From Branchiostoma floridae (taxonomy: Eukaryota; Chordata; Leptocardii; Amphioxiformes; Branchiostomatidae), in the NCBI RefSeq assembly GCF_000003815.2, contig NC_049982.1, positions 31,902,560 to 31,966,559 of the forward strand: a DNA stretch of 64,000 bases, written 5' to 3'. Position 1 is the stretch's first letter, and the number at the start of each line of letters is the position of its first letter. Under the pieces are notes generated by a model that saw nothing but the letters and a program-made list of their open reading frames with translations, was not told the origin of the DNA and did no database searches. Of this stretch, positions 26,140 to 38,585 are shown one piece after another. The translations under genes were made by a program, and so were the position numbers.

Positions 26140-27234
26140 TTGTACCTAATCAAAGAAAAGTATTGTATGGATGTACTGTAAGTAAAGTATTGTATTGCTT
26201 GCTTTAAACATATAATTTTGCATGTAGTATAAGAAAGATAAGGTATATATTTTTTGTCATTATTTGTTAAGCTCCTGTTTGTATATTATGAAGTCTTTAT
26301 TTGTTGCAAAAGATTGCATGAAGTAGTCTTTGTCAAATATTACTTGCACATTGGAGCTTATTTGTAGTCGAGTATATTGTTTTTGAAGACATATCAAGTG
26401 CGGAGTATTGGCATATTTGTATAAAAATAAATGTTTGACTTTAAAGTAGTAATATGAAAAAGAGTTTTGACATTTCTAGATGAAATTCATTGTGATAACT
26501 GAGATTGTTCAAAGGAATATTTGATGTTCAATACAAGGAATTCTCGGGCATGATTCTTTTTGTACTTATAGTAATAGTATAAATAGCATTTAGAAGTGTT
26601 CCATTTTTGCACATGGGTGATTTTGGAACTAACTGTCTATTGTTGCATAGGGAGGGAAATGGCTGAAATATGCTGTACTTGCTCTCAAGCAAATGTCGGC
26701 TTTTTTAGTTAAATATAGAATATCAACCTAAAACCCAACAAAGGAGACAGAGAAGTTGTCTTTCAATACATGTAAAATTCTCCAATAGCCAAACCCTTCA
26801 ACTTAGAGGGTTTTTCCAACACCATACTAGGCAATCATTGAAAAGGTATATCAAAGACAATGTACATGCAAGTTAGTCAAAACAGTGCAATTTGCATCTT
26901 GAACAAATAAAGATTACATGTTAATGATTTCATACTAAGGAAATAATAATTAAAACAAAACGGCTAATCTCTTGATTGCCCCCCCCCCCCCAACTCTATT
27001 CATAAATACCAAACCTATTATGGTTTGCATTCCTCTATTGCAAAGAGAAAGTAAGTGTACCTTAACAGTTTACGCATTAACATTATACTCACAGCTATCA
27101 AAGAATACCTATGAGTTGCTGTGTCTGGCTTCTTACTACTAGTAAGTGCATAAACAGATGATACTACATGATTTGCACGATAAGGTCTTTCACATGTCAA
27201 GACAGTTGAGTAACAGGTTTCTACATGCACCTGA
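26140..27234. other. HPDL-Kelch intergenic stretch
   Basis: AT-rich single-copy-looking sequence with a C homopolymer at about 26,979-26,990. I see no exon, repeat border or RNA gene in it. AATAAA near 26,428 and 26,906 could serve as distal polyadenylation signals of HPDL or simply reflect AT content. Confidence 0.4.
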
Positions 27235-27536
27235 AAAAGTACCCTGGGAGCCAGACAGGACCAGGTAGCTAGCGAGTTAGCTAGCGAGTTTTGTTCGGGG
27301 AGTCAAGGCAGTCAGCCCGCCGATCTCACATTAGCACTCCGGTGGAGTTTACGCCGGAAGGAGTTATCGCTACCCTATAAGGGCAGGTGGACCTAATTGG
27401 GCTTAAACTCCCCGGGACGCTAATAGGAGCTCGGCAGACCAGACTGTCTTGGGCCACCGAATAAACTGTCCTAGCTGCCCGACCCAGATGGCCCCCATGG
27501 TACTGAAAAAGACACGGGTTCAAACAAAAGTACCCT
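27235..27536. mobile_element. 280-bp insertion with perfect 11-bp target duplication
   Basis: AAAAGTACCCT occurs at 27235-27245 and 27526-27536, bounding 27246-27525. The insert is GC-rich against an AT-rich background, has the tandem GTTAGCTAGCGA near its left end, and ends in ACGGGTTCAAAC, which may be a degenerate pol III box B. There are no inverted ends and no ORF of note. It is probably a SINE-like retroposon, but I do not recognise the family. Confidence 0.7.
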
Positions 27537-27715
27537 AAGTGAATTTCAAAGAAATCACTTTGATATAAAAGCGACTGTGATGAGTGTTGGCATATGTTCC
27601 AACATACAGAATCCAGACACTTTCTGCTTCACACACGTACAAGTTCTGCACTGGATAACATCATCTGGTGTCAACAAGCAAATGGTTCCTCTTCCATTAA
27701 CATCTCATACATTAC

Positions 27716-29440
27716 TTACATGAATTCTGATACTTTTGGTATATTAGTGTCTGCTCTTATCAAAACAGTGACACATGCATGGCCATCTAGCGCTTGAAAT
27801 CCCTGCATGTACCCAACATGCTCGAGGGACATGGTTTCTGGATTAAGGCACATAACTTCTGCACTTCCACAGCCTCCATAGATGTGAACCTTCCCGCCAC
27901 ACACGGTCATCCCACATCTGGGAACAAGATCACCTGTATTGGCTACAACACTCCAGCAACCCCCGTTTTCACCAGGCTTGTATTGGAGCATCTTTGAAGG
28001 TATCCCAGCCACATAGATGGCTCCATTGACAACAGCCGCAGTGATGTCTGCAGCTCTTTCTGGCATGTTGCTCTGCGGTTCCCACTTGGAGTCTCCAGGG
28101 CTAAGACGGTACACTGTAGATGTATCTTGCTTCTCTGCATTACGTCCACCCATCACATAGATGCTGCCGTTAACCACTGCTACAGCATGCTTATACCTCG
28201 GCTGAGGGAGTGGAACTCCATCGGTCCACTTGTTCTTGCTTCGGTCATAGACTTCTACAACCGCAAAAGCAGATTTGAGGCCACTAGTAATAGCATCTGG
28301 GTCCTTTATACCACCAATCGCATACAATCTACCCTGTACCACTGCCAGCTTGTGGTCGTGCCGGTGAAGTTTCATTGAAGCAAGTTGGGACCATAGGTTG
28401 AGTTCTAGCTGATACATCCACACTTCCCTACTTCCAGTAACACCAGCAGACAGAATGATGTCACTTGTGCCTAATACAGCCACTGCAAATCCCTGGTCAA
28501 AATAATACTTCATTCTGGTCATAGGAACCCAACCTGAATGAAAAGGTGCCGTTGAACAAGCCATCACACTGAAGATTGTGGACCCTCCTATCACCACTAC
28601 TGCCTCCCTCACACCACTGTCACAGCGGGGACGGGTACGGGGTGACTGGACCTCTCCTGGGAACAGCTGGTACTTGAGAGTTTCTGTCACTATATCCTGG
28701 CAAGACTTGCGTACGGCCTCATTGGTCTGTACATTCTCCAAGAAGTACATTTTGTCCATGAAGGGGAACCTGACCAGTTCCATCAGCTCTCTCATCTCCT
28801 TCTGCCTGTTGCCGATGTTGTGAGTGATCCATGTCATCACTGCCTTGTACACGGTTTCTTCGGAGGCACTGAGGTCATCTGATGAGATGAGTGTGATGAG
28901 CTGGTCCTTTGTTAGATCGAGAAACTTGGCTGTTTTGCTGACTGCAGTGAACTCCTTCATGACGTAGGACAGCGCCCTCTTGTACAGCTCAGGGGACAGC
29001 AAACGGCCCATGTACACCATGTCCAAACAGGTTTGGACAGTCAGATGCTCAGATATGAACTTTGCACAGGCATCAAACACAGGACGGACCTGGAGGAAGC
29101 TGGCCCCTTCAAGTAGTTTCACAGCATTGCCTTCTGTGATGGTGACTTTTGAAGTGTACGCGTAGTCAACAATAAGCTGCAGTGTATCCGGGCCAACTCC
29201 ACTGATGTCCACCTTATGTGCCTTGCTTTCACGATGACCATAACAGAACATTCCGTGAAAATATCCACTGCAAGCAGAGAGGACGGGCCTGTGGCAGGGA
29301 ATCTCTTTTCCAGAAACACACAGGACGACGTCTACCAGTAGACTCTCGGACCGTAGTTCCTGCAGGCCATGGAGGAGGGAGGCTGCGTGTGGGTTGTGGC
29401 AGAAGTCAAATGATGTCTGTGATCTCTGTCCTGCTGCCAT
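27716..29440 (-). CDS. BTB-BACK-Kelch protein (KLHL family), single coding exon
   Basis: 574 residues from the ATG at 29440. BTB domain is at about 30-135 (LVDVVLCVSG, PCHRPVLSACSGYFHGMF), BACK at about 135-240 (WITHNIGNRQKEM, LVRFPFMDKMYF), then a C-terminal Kelch propeller from about 280 with Gly-Gly repeats (VVVIGGS, LYAIGGI, IYVMGGR, HIYGGCG). Such proteins bind CUL3 through BTB/BACK and present substrates bound by the propeller for ubiquitination. The BTB and BACK sequence is nearest to the KLHL24/25/35-like group by impression, but I do not assign an orthologue. Sequence upstream of the ATG reads TTTTGCAG then GATCAGGGCACA, a 3' splice site with the exon starting at 29452, so a 5' UTR intron is likely. 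The absence of coding introns is shared by several KLHL genes. Confidence 0.92.
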   Translation of the reverse strand: MAAGQRSQTSFDFCHNPHAASLLHGLQELRSESLLVDVVLCVSGKEIPCHRPVLSACSGYFHGMFCYGHRESKAHKVDISGVGPDTLQLIVDYAYTSKVTITEGNAVKLLEGASFLQVRPVFDACAKFISEHLTVQTCLDMVYMGRLLSPELYKRALSYVMKEFTAVSKTAKFLDLTKDQLITLISSDDLSASEETVYKAVMTWITHNIGNRQKEMRELMELVRFPFMDKMYFLENVQTNEAVRKSCQDIVTETLKYQLFPGEVQSPRTRPRCDSGVREAVVVIGGSTIFSVMACSTAPFHSGWVPMTRMKYYFDQGFAVAVLGTSDIILSAGVTGSREVWMYQLELNLWSQLASMKLHRHDHKLAVVQGRLYAIGGIKDPDAITSGLKSAFAVVEVYDRSKNKWTDGVPLPQPRYKHAVAVVNGSIYVMGGRNAEKQDTSTVYRLSPGDSKWEPQSNMPERAADITAAVVNGAIYVAGIPSKMLQYKPGENGGCWSVVANTGDLVPRCGMTVCGGKVHIYGGCGSAEVMCLNPETMSLEHVGYMQGFQALDGHACVTVLIRADTNIPKVSEFM

Positions 29441-29684
29441 TGTGCCCTGATCCTGCAAAATTACAAGAGAACATTTGACCAGTGTAAATTTAGCTGACTA
29501 GCTAGGTAATTCACAAGAGTAGTTTTCATTCACTTGAGTTTGGACAAATCTTACGTATGCTGATATAATTTATTTCCCTTGAAAAACAGCATTTTTACAA
29601 CAGCCTCCCCCTCGGACATGTCGACAAGCTTGGAAAAGAGGACTCTCCCAACATGACTCCAAACGCAATCAATATCATGTTTGG

Positions 29685-29800
29685 ATTGAATGAATGAATG
29701 AATGAATGAATGGAACCTTTATTTATACTGGTAATGCCCTGTCCGCCATTGGCCGTTCTTCCCGGAGGACCAGTTGAGGGGAGGGGTCACGGTAAAAATA
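29685..29800 (-). repeat. LINE 3' end with TGAA tail
   Basis: A GAATGAATGAAT run (29,687-29,712) is followed by GGAACCTTTATTTATACTGG; read on the minus strand this is an AATAAAGGTTCC-type 3' end plus a microsatellite tail, as at 43,287-43,370. It is a 5'-truncated LINE scrap. Confidence 0.5.
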
Positions 29801-30090
29801 AATAAACATATAGAAAATTAATACAAAATAACTATTTACAGTGAATACTTTACAATCATAACATCAAACTCGTCATTTTTGTTTTTTCACATTTTCTTTG
29901 ACCTTGGAATATTCTATGACATCAGTATAAGTTTTCCGATATTTGTTTTTGCAATCCACGGCATATAACTTATATACTTTCTTTGAAGATGTTTTGCACG
30001 ATTTACAGTGTGGTTGGAGATGGACGAAAATTGATGTGCGCATCATCCCATAACCAAATTAACATGACCTAACCAATAAGATTTCATAAA

Positions 30091-30603
30091 TTAGGCCACA
30101 GCAAGTAAATTTTATGGATGACATCCTCTGCAGACTGCAAAAATAGTGCGATAGGGCGGAAAAAAAACAAGATGGGTGAAAAAAAACAAGATGGCTACAT
30201 ATTAAAAAATAGGCACCATAAAGTTGTGATGAATGTTGTAACAGAATTAAAGGGACAAAACATGTTATCAGAGCCAACAAGGCATTCATTCCTGTATTCA
30301 AGACATGTTCTGGTGTGGTAAAAGTGACACTAGTGTGGTAGACTGGCATCACCAACAAAGTTGGTAACCATACTCATGGCTTCCATATTGGTCTCACTTT
30401 TACAACTATCCAATAAGTTTCATTTCTGCAACTGCAGTCCTGGGTACCTCGCAAGTGTCACTTCTACAAGTACAATTATTAGGCTACAATACAACATATT
30501 TGCTCCCTGCAGAAGAAAAAATTTCTTGTTTTTTTTTCTGAAATCAGGCGAAAATTAATGCGCGCGCTGATGTCATCCATAAAATTTACTTGCTATGGCC
30601 TTA
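30091..30603. mobile_element. Harbinger-type MITE, TTA target duplication
   Basis: The element 30094-30600 has TTA at 30091-30093 and 30601-30603. The ends are GGCCACAGCAAGTAAATTTT and the inverted AAAATTTACTTGCTATGGCC, and the arms extend about 32 bases to GGATGACATC. A fragment of the same family is at 59,465-59,500. It lies in the proposed 5' UTR intron of the Kelch gene. Confidence 0.85.
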
Positions 30604-31241
30604 ACAAAGGCAACATTTTTTTCCCCAAACCTTTTTTATTCGCACCCTCGCATCAGTTTGGGGGTTTCCAGAGGAAGTCATCCGTCTTATAAAATCAACA
30701 TATCAGAGTTGACAGTAGAAACTCAACCCAGCCAGTTTATAAAAATGCTGCAACAAAAATACCAAGGAGGACCCTTTTTCAACTTCCTTGAAAATACTGA
30801 AATAACGCCAGTTACGCCCATCCCTGTCACCGAATGGAATGTTCCGCCCAGTAACAAGGCGAGATTATCTCACCAGATTAGTTTGTTCGATCAGTCAGTG
30901 TCCCTCGAGCCCCTGTCGCCCTTGGACGACGGAGTCCGACCAAGGAAGTTCAAGAAACCTCCTTGGTCTGACCAAAACTTCCCCGAAACAAATCTTCAGA
31001 CAATGTGGATAACTCAGTTGTAGTGTTAAATCTCTATCCAAGGCAGATTCCAACAACACCAGAAACGACATGACGCCTGCTCGCACTATAACGAGAACCA
31101 GATGCAAATAGGATATGGCAACCAACAAAACGACGTTTCTTCTTTCTCAGTCAATTTCAGATACTAGACTCAACACAGCATGTTCATATAGTAAACCCAC
31201 AGACACTGCAGGGTATCGTTATGACCATAGTTTGTTCTTAC

Positions 31242-31380
31242 CTGAGCCTACAGCAGTTCTTTCGTCTAAATAGCTATATTCGACACCCGACAACCCTGCC
31301 TCCAGCTTTCCGTCTGCCTGGACGGAAGCGGGACACAAAAAGCGCGGGAAATTTTGGAAAAGGTCAAAGGTTGTTTCAGA
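31242..31380 (-). promoter_or_regulatory. Probable 5' UTR exon and promoter of the Kelch gene
   Basis: On the minus strand GGCTCAG followed by GTAAGAAC at 31,242/31,241 is a strong donor, and the upstream 100-150 bases are GC-rich (CCCGCGC, CCGCTTCCGTCC). Joined to the acceptor at 29452 this would give a non-coding first exon for the Kelch gene. The upstream limit is a guess. Confidence 0.45.
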
Positions 31381-34300
31381 CTATTCCAAATCAACGAATT
31401 AAGACATGGTTTGGAACCAAGTTAAGATGTGCTGGGCTTACTTTTCATGCATAAAACTTTCGCCAGTCTTAAAATGCAGTATTACGCACAGTTCTCACAA
31501 CTACCATGACCCCTACCATCGATCATGGCGTTGGATTTACTAGTATCTTCATCGTTGGATTTATCTTCATCATCTGGCGGGCAGGGTAATGCGATGAACA
31601 ACGTCTCTCCATAACACACAATGATTGTCAAATGATGTTTTATGAAGTGGCTGTATGAAGTCCAGAAACTTTGTATTACATGATTTCTGGTTGCAGAGAC
31701 TGACATTGTTTTCATGAGAACATCCGACAGGGGGCAGTGTTTCACAAGTCACATAGTTGAACCTGGTAGCGGTACCTGAAATTACAGTTTACAACTTTTT
31801 CCAGAGTGACATCTACCAACAATTATGAACCTAACTATCTCCAATAAAAAAAAAAAAAAGAAAACATGGTATGTACTGAAAATAGTTACCAAGTTTGTGT
31901 ATCACTGGATTGGTGTAACTTTTGTGTTTTATTCCGTAATACTGTCTGACGATTTTTTCGGACAATGTTACAGAAGTTAATACCGGAAAATTTTGACTAA
32001 TATAATTGTTGCCAGACTTTGAAGTTATACTTTTTGAACCTTTGTTTATTCATAAGCTTAGCTGAAATCTATTCTCCAAGCAGAGGTTCGGCTGTCCAAT
32101 TGTTTTTGACGTGTTTTTGAACGTTTTTATCCGGCTTTCTATTATGTTCTTCATGTTTCCCCGCTGGTACAAAATATTGAAAGCCGCAACACCATCTACG
32201 GTACGGAATATCGAATAAGTCAGCTACATGTTTTTAATTTGTCACAGTATTTTCTATTTGTGCAGGAAACATTTCCAAAGCACTAACAAAAACACAAGTG
32301 AATAATAGTTTCTTATTATAAACGCTAACTACGCGCAAGTTCATATACCTGTTGCGAAATGCTACAAAAACACTGGTAAAGTACCAGTCTTAAGAAACAC
32401 GGGTAAAACACCTGGTAGAGTTTCTAAATACTAGAAAAACAGTCATATTGGAGGTGAAGATACCCATAGGCTAGGTGCATATAACAAATGTGCGATATTC
32501 TAATGAATACCTTATCTACATAACTGATAAAGACATTTCATACTTTTTTTCTGGTCAATTCATGGTAGAGGCTTCATATTGGAGATTTATACATGTAGGT
32601 TGCTTGAGGACAGGTGAATTCAAGGAAATGAATCTTATGTCGAGACTCAAGTATATGCAATAATGGGAACACAAGGACCCAACCCTCCTTGTCCGAAACA
32701 ACTTCAACTGTCTTATCATAATGTAATTACGTTAATATTTATACTATGGATGGAGTTATGTATCAGACTCGTGTACTTATATCATTCTGAAAATGCATTT
32801 TGTGATTTATACCAATCAACTTCTAAAATGTTATGTAAACCCGTTTTTTAGGGGGGGCGAAATCGCTAAAGGGGGGCGAGATAGGGGGCTAGATCACTAG
32901 CCGGGGAGGGCGAAATCGCTAGCGGGGATCACGGGGGGGCGAGATCGCTGTCTGACACCGGTTAGCTGAGGAATGAGTCCACTCTACTATAGGCCGCTAA
33001 GAGCTGTGTTTCACAAACACTACGTATCATTAGTTTCTGTTAGCTCAATTTCATTTTTCGAGCAAACGCTTGTGTTTTATCTCCTTGCACGTGTTTGAGA
33101 CTTGCGTTGTTACCCGACTTGTCTGATATACACGTAGAAAACCAGCAAAACAGGGGAACTGCAAATATATAAAATGTATATTTCAATACACTATCGGCAA
33201 TATGGTAGATGAAAGTACAATGTACATAACATATGGCTAATACATGTAGTGTTTGGATGATATTTGCACGTAGGTATTCCGATAATAATAGTTCTCCGAT
33301 AATTCTTGCCCGATTGCTAATTGTAGGTAACATGAAAGGGGATAAACAAACAAGTATTGTAGAACAGTATAGAATATGTCTACTCAAGTCTAAAAACTAA
33401 CTCTAAACTGTAACTTGCTGGGTTCGACTTGGGTGAGACAGTGGAAGACGAAGGATCCTACTGAAAAAAAGGTAAAAAAAACAAAAACAGCTGAAGCCTA
33501 ACCTATGCTTGGAGAGTAGAAGGATCCCACCTTTTCTATAATATGTAATCCAGACCTTTCAAACTAGGCGCACCCTGAAGTAAACACAATTTTTACACAT
33601 GTAACGTTACTCTGAAAACAGCAGTAGTGTTGTAACAGCAATATCCATGACCTGTCAGAGCCTTCGAACCCCGCGGGCATTTAATTAGATAGCCTCAGTG
33701 AGGTTACATAACCACCTTGTTACCTTGGTAGCCTGGAGGCCAGACTGTTTCCAGGGCGCACATAGTCAAATCTCTTCGGCTTTCCGTCCAACATGCCCCC
33801 AAGGAAATCTTGCCACAGACCCCCTGACTCTTGAGACATGAGAGATCTGGTGCCGACTTTGGCTGGGGCATGTAGCTTCCACGGCCGAAAGGGGCTATCG
33901 TCCAGTGCGGTGGGCATGATATACACGCTACATACTAGTACTACGTATTAAGTGACCTTGAGTCAGTCATTATATGCTTAACTCCCCAAGAACCGGTTTT
34001 TCTATAGCGATCACAACGTGGCCGGTCAAATGTCAACATGCTGACTAAACTACTGCAACTGTACACTATCAGTCATCCAAGTTGAACTGCTTGAACTTGT
34101 AGATGTCCAAGTGAGATATCTACACGTGCGAATGTTGCGTGTATTGACCAAGTACTCACTGAAGGACGTCGATGAAGGTGAGACAGCCAGGTAGTGTGAT
34201 AAACTAAATGGTAGTTACTCAAGCAACTGGATATGGTTTTGGAAACGGTCAGACGTTTCAGATAGCATTACTTATCGGTCACTGACCAAAGATAGTGGAA

Positions 34301-34520
34301 ACGTCTGACCGTTTCCAAAATCACATATCTATAGCTGCTTGATTATCTGTTATTAGGCCTCACTGAGGGTAATTTGGCATCGATTCATTTACAGCAGTTT
34401 GTCAACCAGGGACAGAGTTGTATGTTTATTTCGTATCTTATATTTTGGTTCGGGCATTCAGTCAAAGCTATTCAACTGCCCGAGCTATTACAAATAAATA
34501 GCTCCTAATCTCCAAGCAGA
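31380..34520. other. Kelch-sulfotransferase intergenic stretch
   Basis: Mostly AT-rich sequence without a supported gene. 32,851-32,951 holds four G-runs around a GGGGCGAGATCGCT-type unit in imperfect tandem, a possible G-quadruplex. 34,240-34,320 contains two inverted copies of GGAAACGTCTGACCGTTTCC-like words, also seen once at 21,965. ORFs of 60-115 codons here show no recognisable motif. Confidence 0.4.
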
Positions 34521-34524
34521 TCCT

Positions 34525-34712
34525 ACGGTAGCATATGATATAGTATCAAAAGCTGGCAGAGGAGTGAAACCGGCCTAGGAGTCATAAAACCAGTAGCCAT
34601 AAAAACGTTATAGTCTCCGTTAGCCATACACACTCCTAGGCCAGCTTCACTCCTCGATTTTCCGACTTTTGATAGTATCTTATGCTACCGTAGGATCTGC
34701 TTGAAGATTAAA
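34525..34712. mobile_element. TIR MITE, AATCTCCAAGCAGATC family
   Basis: The left end TAATCTCCAAGCAGATCCTA and right end TAGGATCTGCTTGAAGATTA are inverted copies, each followed inward by CGGTAGCATA-type and ACTCCTAGGCC-type matches. Related ends flank the N run at 46,687-47,616 and occur at 59,659; a diverged copy is at 50,955-51,105. It lies just upstream of the sulfotransferase gene. Confidence 0.75.
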
Positions 34713-34920
34713 AGTAGCTACCTCTGAAACGCACAGTGCGAACTGCGTTCGAATTATTATAATGTTACGATAGCCCGTGATAAAAGTAGAGCCCTGTGAG
34801 ATACCGTGTACGCGTATGAATATATAGTCACGTTGTGAATATATAGATACGTAGTTACAGAAGACGATATTGCAACAGTTCTAGTTTGACATTACATGTA
34901 TTTATTTCCGCAGTCTCAGG

Positions 34921-37900
34921 ATGAAAATCTCCCATGTCTTCCTATTGCTGTGCTTCCTGGTTGCGAGTACAGTTGTTGTCATCTTTACCGTCCTGGACAG
35001 ACGGACTGTGGATTATGGAGAAAGTATAGCTGTCAAATCATGGAAGTCCAACGAACGCACAAGGTTCGATCTTGATTATTTGTTTGTCAAATCCTTGAAC
35101 GGAGATATTGTTTTGATGTGTTTGTGTGTATGTATGTTTCCATAGTTTACTCAATTAGGCACGTCTCACCGAAAACAAGAAATTTACGGAAACTTTAAGT
35201 ATTTCACGGGGTTATGAGATCTTGTTAGTTTTTGTTATCTTTAGCAGAGGAAAAATTTGTTTGTCACCTCCTTGAAAGGAGATATTGTTTGTATATATCT
35301 TTCCATGGTAAAATTTACTCCATTTGCTAGGCATGTCTCACCGACTGAAACAAGAAATATGGAAACTCTGTATTTCACTGGGTCATGAGATCTAGTTTGT
35401 CATCATTTTTAGTAGATGGAAAACTTTAGCATATCACAAACCTGAACACGAACGAAATGTTTTGTGAGAAATTGTACAGTGTACAAGTCACTACAGCTAG
35501 CGCTGATTTGTTACAAGTTTGACAAGTTTTATTTTTTATTTTTTATTTTTTTAATCAGTACAAAAGGACCTGAATATTTACATCATGCTGATGATATACG
35601 GCCCATACGATACAAAGTAAAGCAGTCATACGTCACATTTACATTACAGTAGCCTCGAACATTAAGCACATTATTGTGATCCAAAAACTTTTACATTAGC
35701 TCATATGTACATCCCAAAAGCGTCTACATCAACTCAAATATACAATTATATACATATGCAATGAAGCTAGCTCTGAGAATTATGGTTCAAAAGAAATTTG
35801 TTAACAGCTGTCTTGAAAATGTTCATGTCGGGTCTTGCTGGAAACACTGATGCTGGAAGTGAATTCCAGAGTCTGCTAGTTCGTGGTACATAAGATGATA
35901 GGTGAAGTTGGGTATTTGATCTCGGTACTTTAACAAGGTAAGGGTGAGCTCTTGTGGATGATCTGGTTACTCGTGTCCCGGTTGCGCGTGTCGGCATGAT
36001 TCCTGAAAGTTCCTGGGAAGGTTGTAGGAAGATGTGCCGGTAGAAGGTGCAGAGACTGGCTACTTTCCTCCTGTGGTCCAAGGGGCAGATGCCGGCATTC
36101 TGTGGGTTATTGATGTCTATACAAATATCCATATCCTCTAAAGTTAGGGTTTACCGTTATCGTTTTTCATATCATTGAACAGGAACCCACTACAAAACTA
36201 CAACATAACCAGACCGCTAGATCTAAAGGTTCAAGATGGCAATGGCGAAGAACATCGTGAGGAGACAAAAGTGGGCAGAAACATATGGCCTTACTTTGGG
36301 GCCGACCTACCGACTAATAGGGTAAGTAAAAACATACCTTTGAACTACGTAAAACACAGCTTTGGACTACGTAAACCCAGCTCAATGTATACGTAAAACA
36401 CAGCTTTGGACTACGTAAACACAACTTTGAATACAGCATTGGACTACGTAAACTCAACTTTGAATGTATACGTAAAACACAGCTTTGGACTACGTAAACA
36501 CAGCTCAATGTATACGTAACACACAGTTTTGAACTACGTAACCACAGCTTCCAGCTGAGTAAAACCAAGGAGGTAAAACACAGCTTTTTTACTATTAAAC
36601 CTCAACTCCCCCTTGGAACAGTTAAACAGCACAGTAACTGTTTGACACATTAGTCGATATAAGTTTATTGCAAGTTCTTGCCCAAGGGCTAATTGCAAGT
36701 GACAAAAAATTACAAACAAGCAAATGTAAACAGTTTATTAAACAATTGCTCTATAAGTCTAACACTAAACCGTATCTTATTAGTAAGTCTATATAAACTT
36801 GATCCTTCCTTTTAAGAACTGAATTCAGCCTGAAATAATTTAAGTCCGACTGCAAGTGGTCACGCTGTTATACAGAAAACATAATTTTCTACGAAGACAT
36901 TATGAATATCTTCATACTTTCTTTGTTTCAGACAAAGCTAAAAAGATGCACCACGTCGGTGAAGCACTTTGTATTCATCAAGGTTTACAAGACAGGTTCT
37001 ACCACGGTTTGCGTCATGCTGTACCGGTTTGGATACGTTAACGGTCTCAACTTCGTGCTTCCTCGAGTCCCGGTCAACGTTGGCTGGCCACACTACCTTC
37101 GGGCGGAGGACTACCTCCCGCTGAAGGACGGGTATCACTTTGACGCTCTTGTTGACCATACGGTCTACCATAGACGGATCATTGACAACCTGATGCCAGC
37201 CGACACAGCCTTCATTGCAATGCTGCGCTACCCTCTACACCACCTCAAGTCGGTCTTCAGCTGGTATAAGGTTCCAGGTCAACTCAACTTAAAAGATGCT
37301 AGAAACCCTCTGGAAACGTTTTTGAGAAACTCTAGAAGATATCAAGAGAATTCGATACTTAAGGAGCTACCAACTGAGCCAAGGTCTTCCTCCTTGACGC
37401 GAAACTTCATGGCATACGATTTAGGCTATCCACCTGGTTTAGCTGATGATATGGACATGGCGCAAGTGTATGTACAAAGGTTGGATAGTGAACTGGACTT
37501 AGTCATGATTCTGGAGTATCTAGACGAGTCGCTTGTTCTCCTCAAACGCACCATGTGCTGGTCCATACGGGATATCTTGTACGACACCTTCAACGAAGCT
37601 ATCGGGTACAGATACAACATGGATCTAACGCCAGATATGGATGCCAACTACAGAAAATGGAGTAAAGTCGACTACCTTCTATACGAACACTTCAACAATA
37701 GCCTCTGGAAGAGGATATCACAAGAAGGGGATGATTTTCATCAAGAGGTTGAACATTTTGTTTCCGTAAATAGTCAGGTGAAGTCGTTCTGTGAGAAAAA
37801 GAGAAATGATCAAATCGTCATTCCGGCTTCCAAGTGGGACGCGCATGCGCTTTCTGTGAACCAGTCGTTTTGCCACCTGTTGCAGACGACGAGGATGACA

Positions 37901-38050
37901 TTTTACAAAGCCATTTTGAAGCGTCAACGTAGCAAGCTACTTTTCATTGACTACGGGATCAAACCTGTATCCAGAAAAAGGAAAGCTAGGACAATAAAGA
38001 AACGCAAGAAAAGCAAGTCAGACATACTCTCAGGTAAACAACAGAACTGA
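34921..38050 (+). CDS. Galactose-3-O-sulfotransferase family protein, 3 coding exons
   Basis: Exons 34921-35063, 36183-36321 and 36932-38050 join in phase (2, then 0) into 466 residues. Exon 1 encodes a short cytoplasmic start and a signal anchor (VFLLLCFLVASTVVVIFTVL, about residues 6-25), making a type II Golgi protein. The PAPS-binding 5'-phosphosulfate loop is KTGSTT at 114-119, and the 3'-phosphate motif is RYPLHHLKSVFSW at 193-205. VDHTVYHR, ARNPLETF and the LVMILEYLDESLVLLKR segment are Gal3ST-family landmarks. The family transfers sulfate to O3 of galactose on glycolipids or glycoproteins; the acceptor cannot be told from sequence. The C-terminus is unusually Lys/Arg-rich. An acceptor at 34912-34913 indicates a further 5' UTR exon. 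Intron 1 carries a LINE fragment and intron 2 a tandem repeat. Confidence 0.9.
35522..36170 (-). mobile_element. 5'-truncated CR1/L2-like LINE, RT C-terminus and 3' end
   Basis: On the minus strand 36132-35767 encodes a typical post-RT tail with CTFYRHIF, RVTRSSTRAHPYLVKVPRS, SYVPRTSRLWNSLP and FKTAVNKFLL. About 240 bases of 3' UTR follow and the copy ends in a TAAAAAA-type repeat (35,525-35,552). It may belong to the same family as the LINE at the window's left edge. Inserted antisense in sulfotransferase intron 1. Confidence 0.85.
36328..36560. repeat. Tandem array of ACGTAAAACACAGCTTTGGACT-like units
   Basis: Six or more variants of a unit built from GGACTACGTAAACACAGCT and CAATGTATACGTAAAACACAG, of irregular length (about 20-45 bases), begin directly after the exon 2 donor of the sulfotransferase gene. 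Confidence 0.75.
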
Positions 38051-38585
38051 ACAAATATTCTGTATCTGTATCTATATAGCGGTATAACCGCCCTTCGGCG
38101 GCGTAACACACCAGCTTCGCAGGCACGCGGCGCGGTAGCAGCTGGTTATATTACACTGAACGACCTGTCAACCTAACTTCTGCAAGTGTTCTTTATTTGA
38201 AACTATCCAGAGAAGATGCCCGTACTGTGCTTGCTGATAACATATTACACTCCACGATAGTTCTGGGAAAATATACGAATTTTTGAACACATCGATCCTG
38301 GGATGGTAACTCTGGTACTTGAAGTCATGGCTGTTTGTTCTTTCTTGAGCTGGTATTATATACTTTTCAGTTATTATTATATTGTAATCCAACTCAATGC
38401 TGAGCAAACAAATTAAAGTTTTTCGAAATGTATGATAATGTCGTGGCTGTTGTGTTCGTGCAATTAGGGATAAGGTAATGAATGGTTGTTAATTTGGTCA
38501 GGATTGTATTCGTAGGCTGATAAGCTATGGTGCTGATGGATGGATAGATGCATGGTCTGAGAACAGGCAACGTAGCAGCAGAAAC

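Noticed and set aside
38065-38160. Structured RNA downstream of the sulfotransferase (hairpin ATAACCGCCCTTCGGCGG)
   Set aside because: A short GC-rich hairpin only; probably a repeat scrap, with no feature of a known RNA family.
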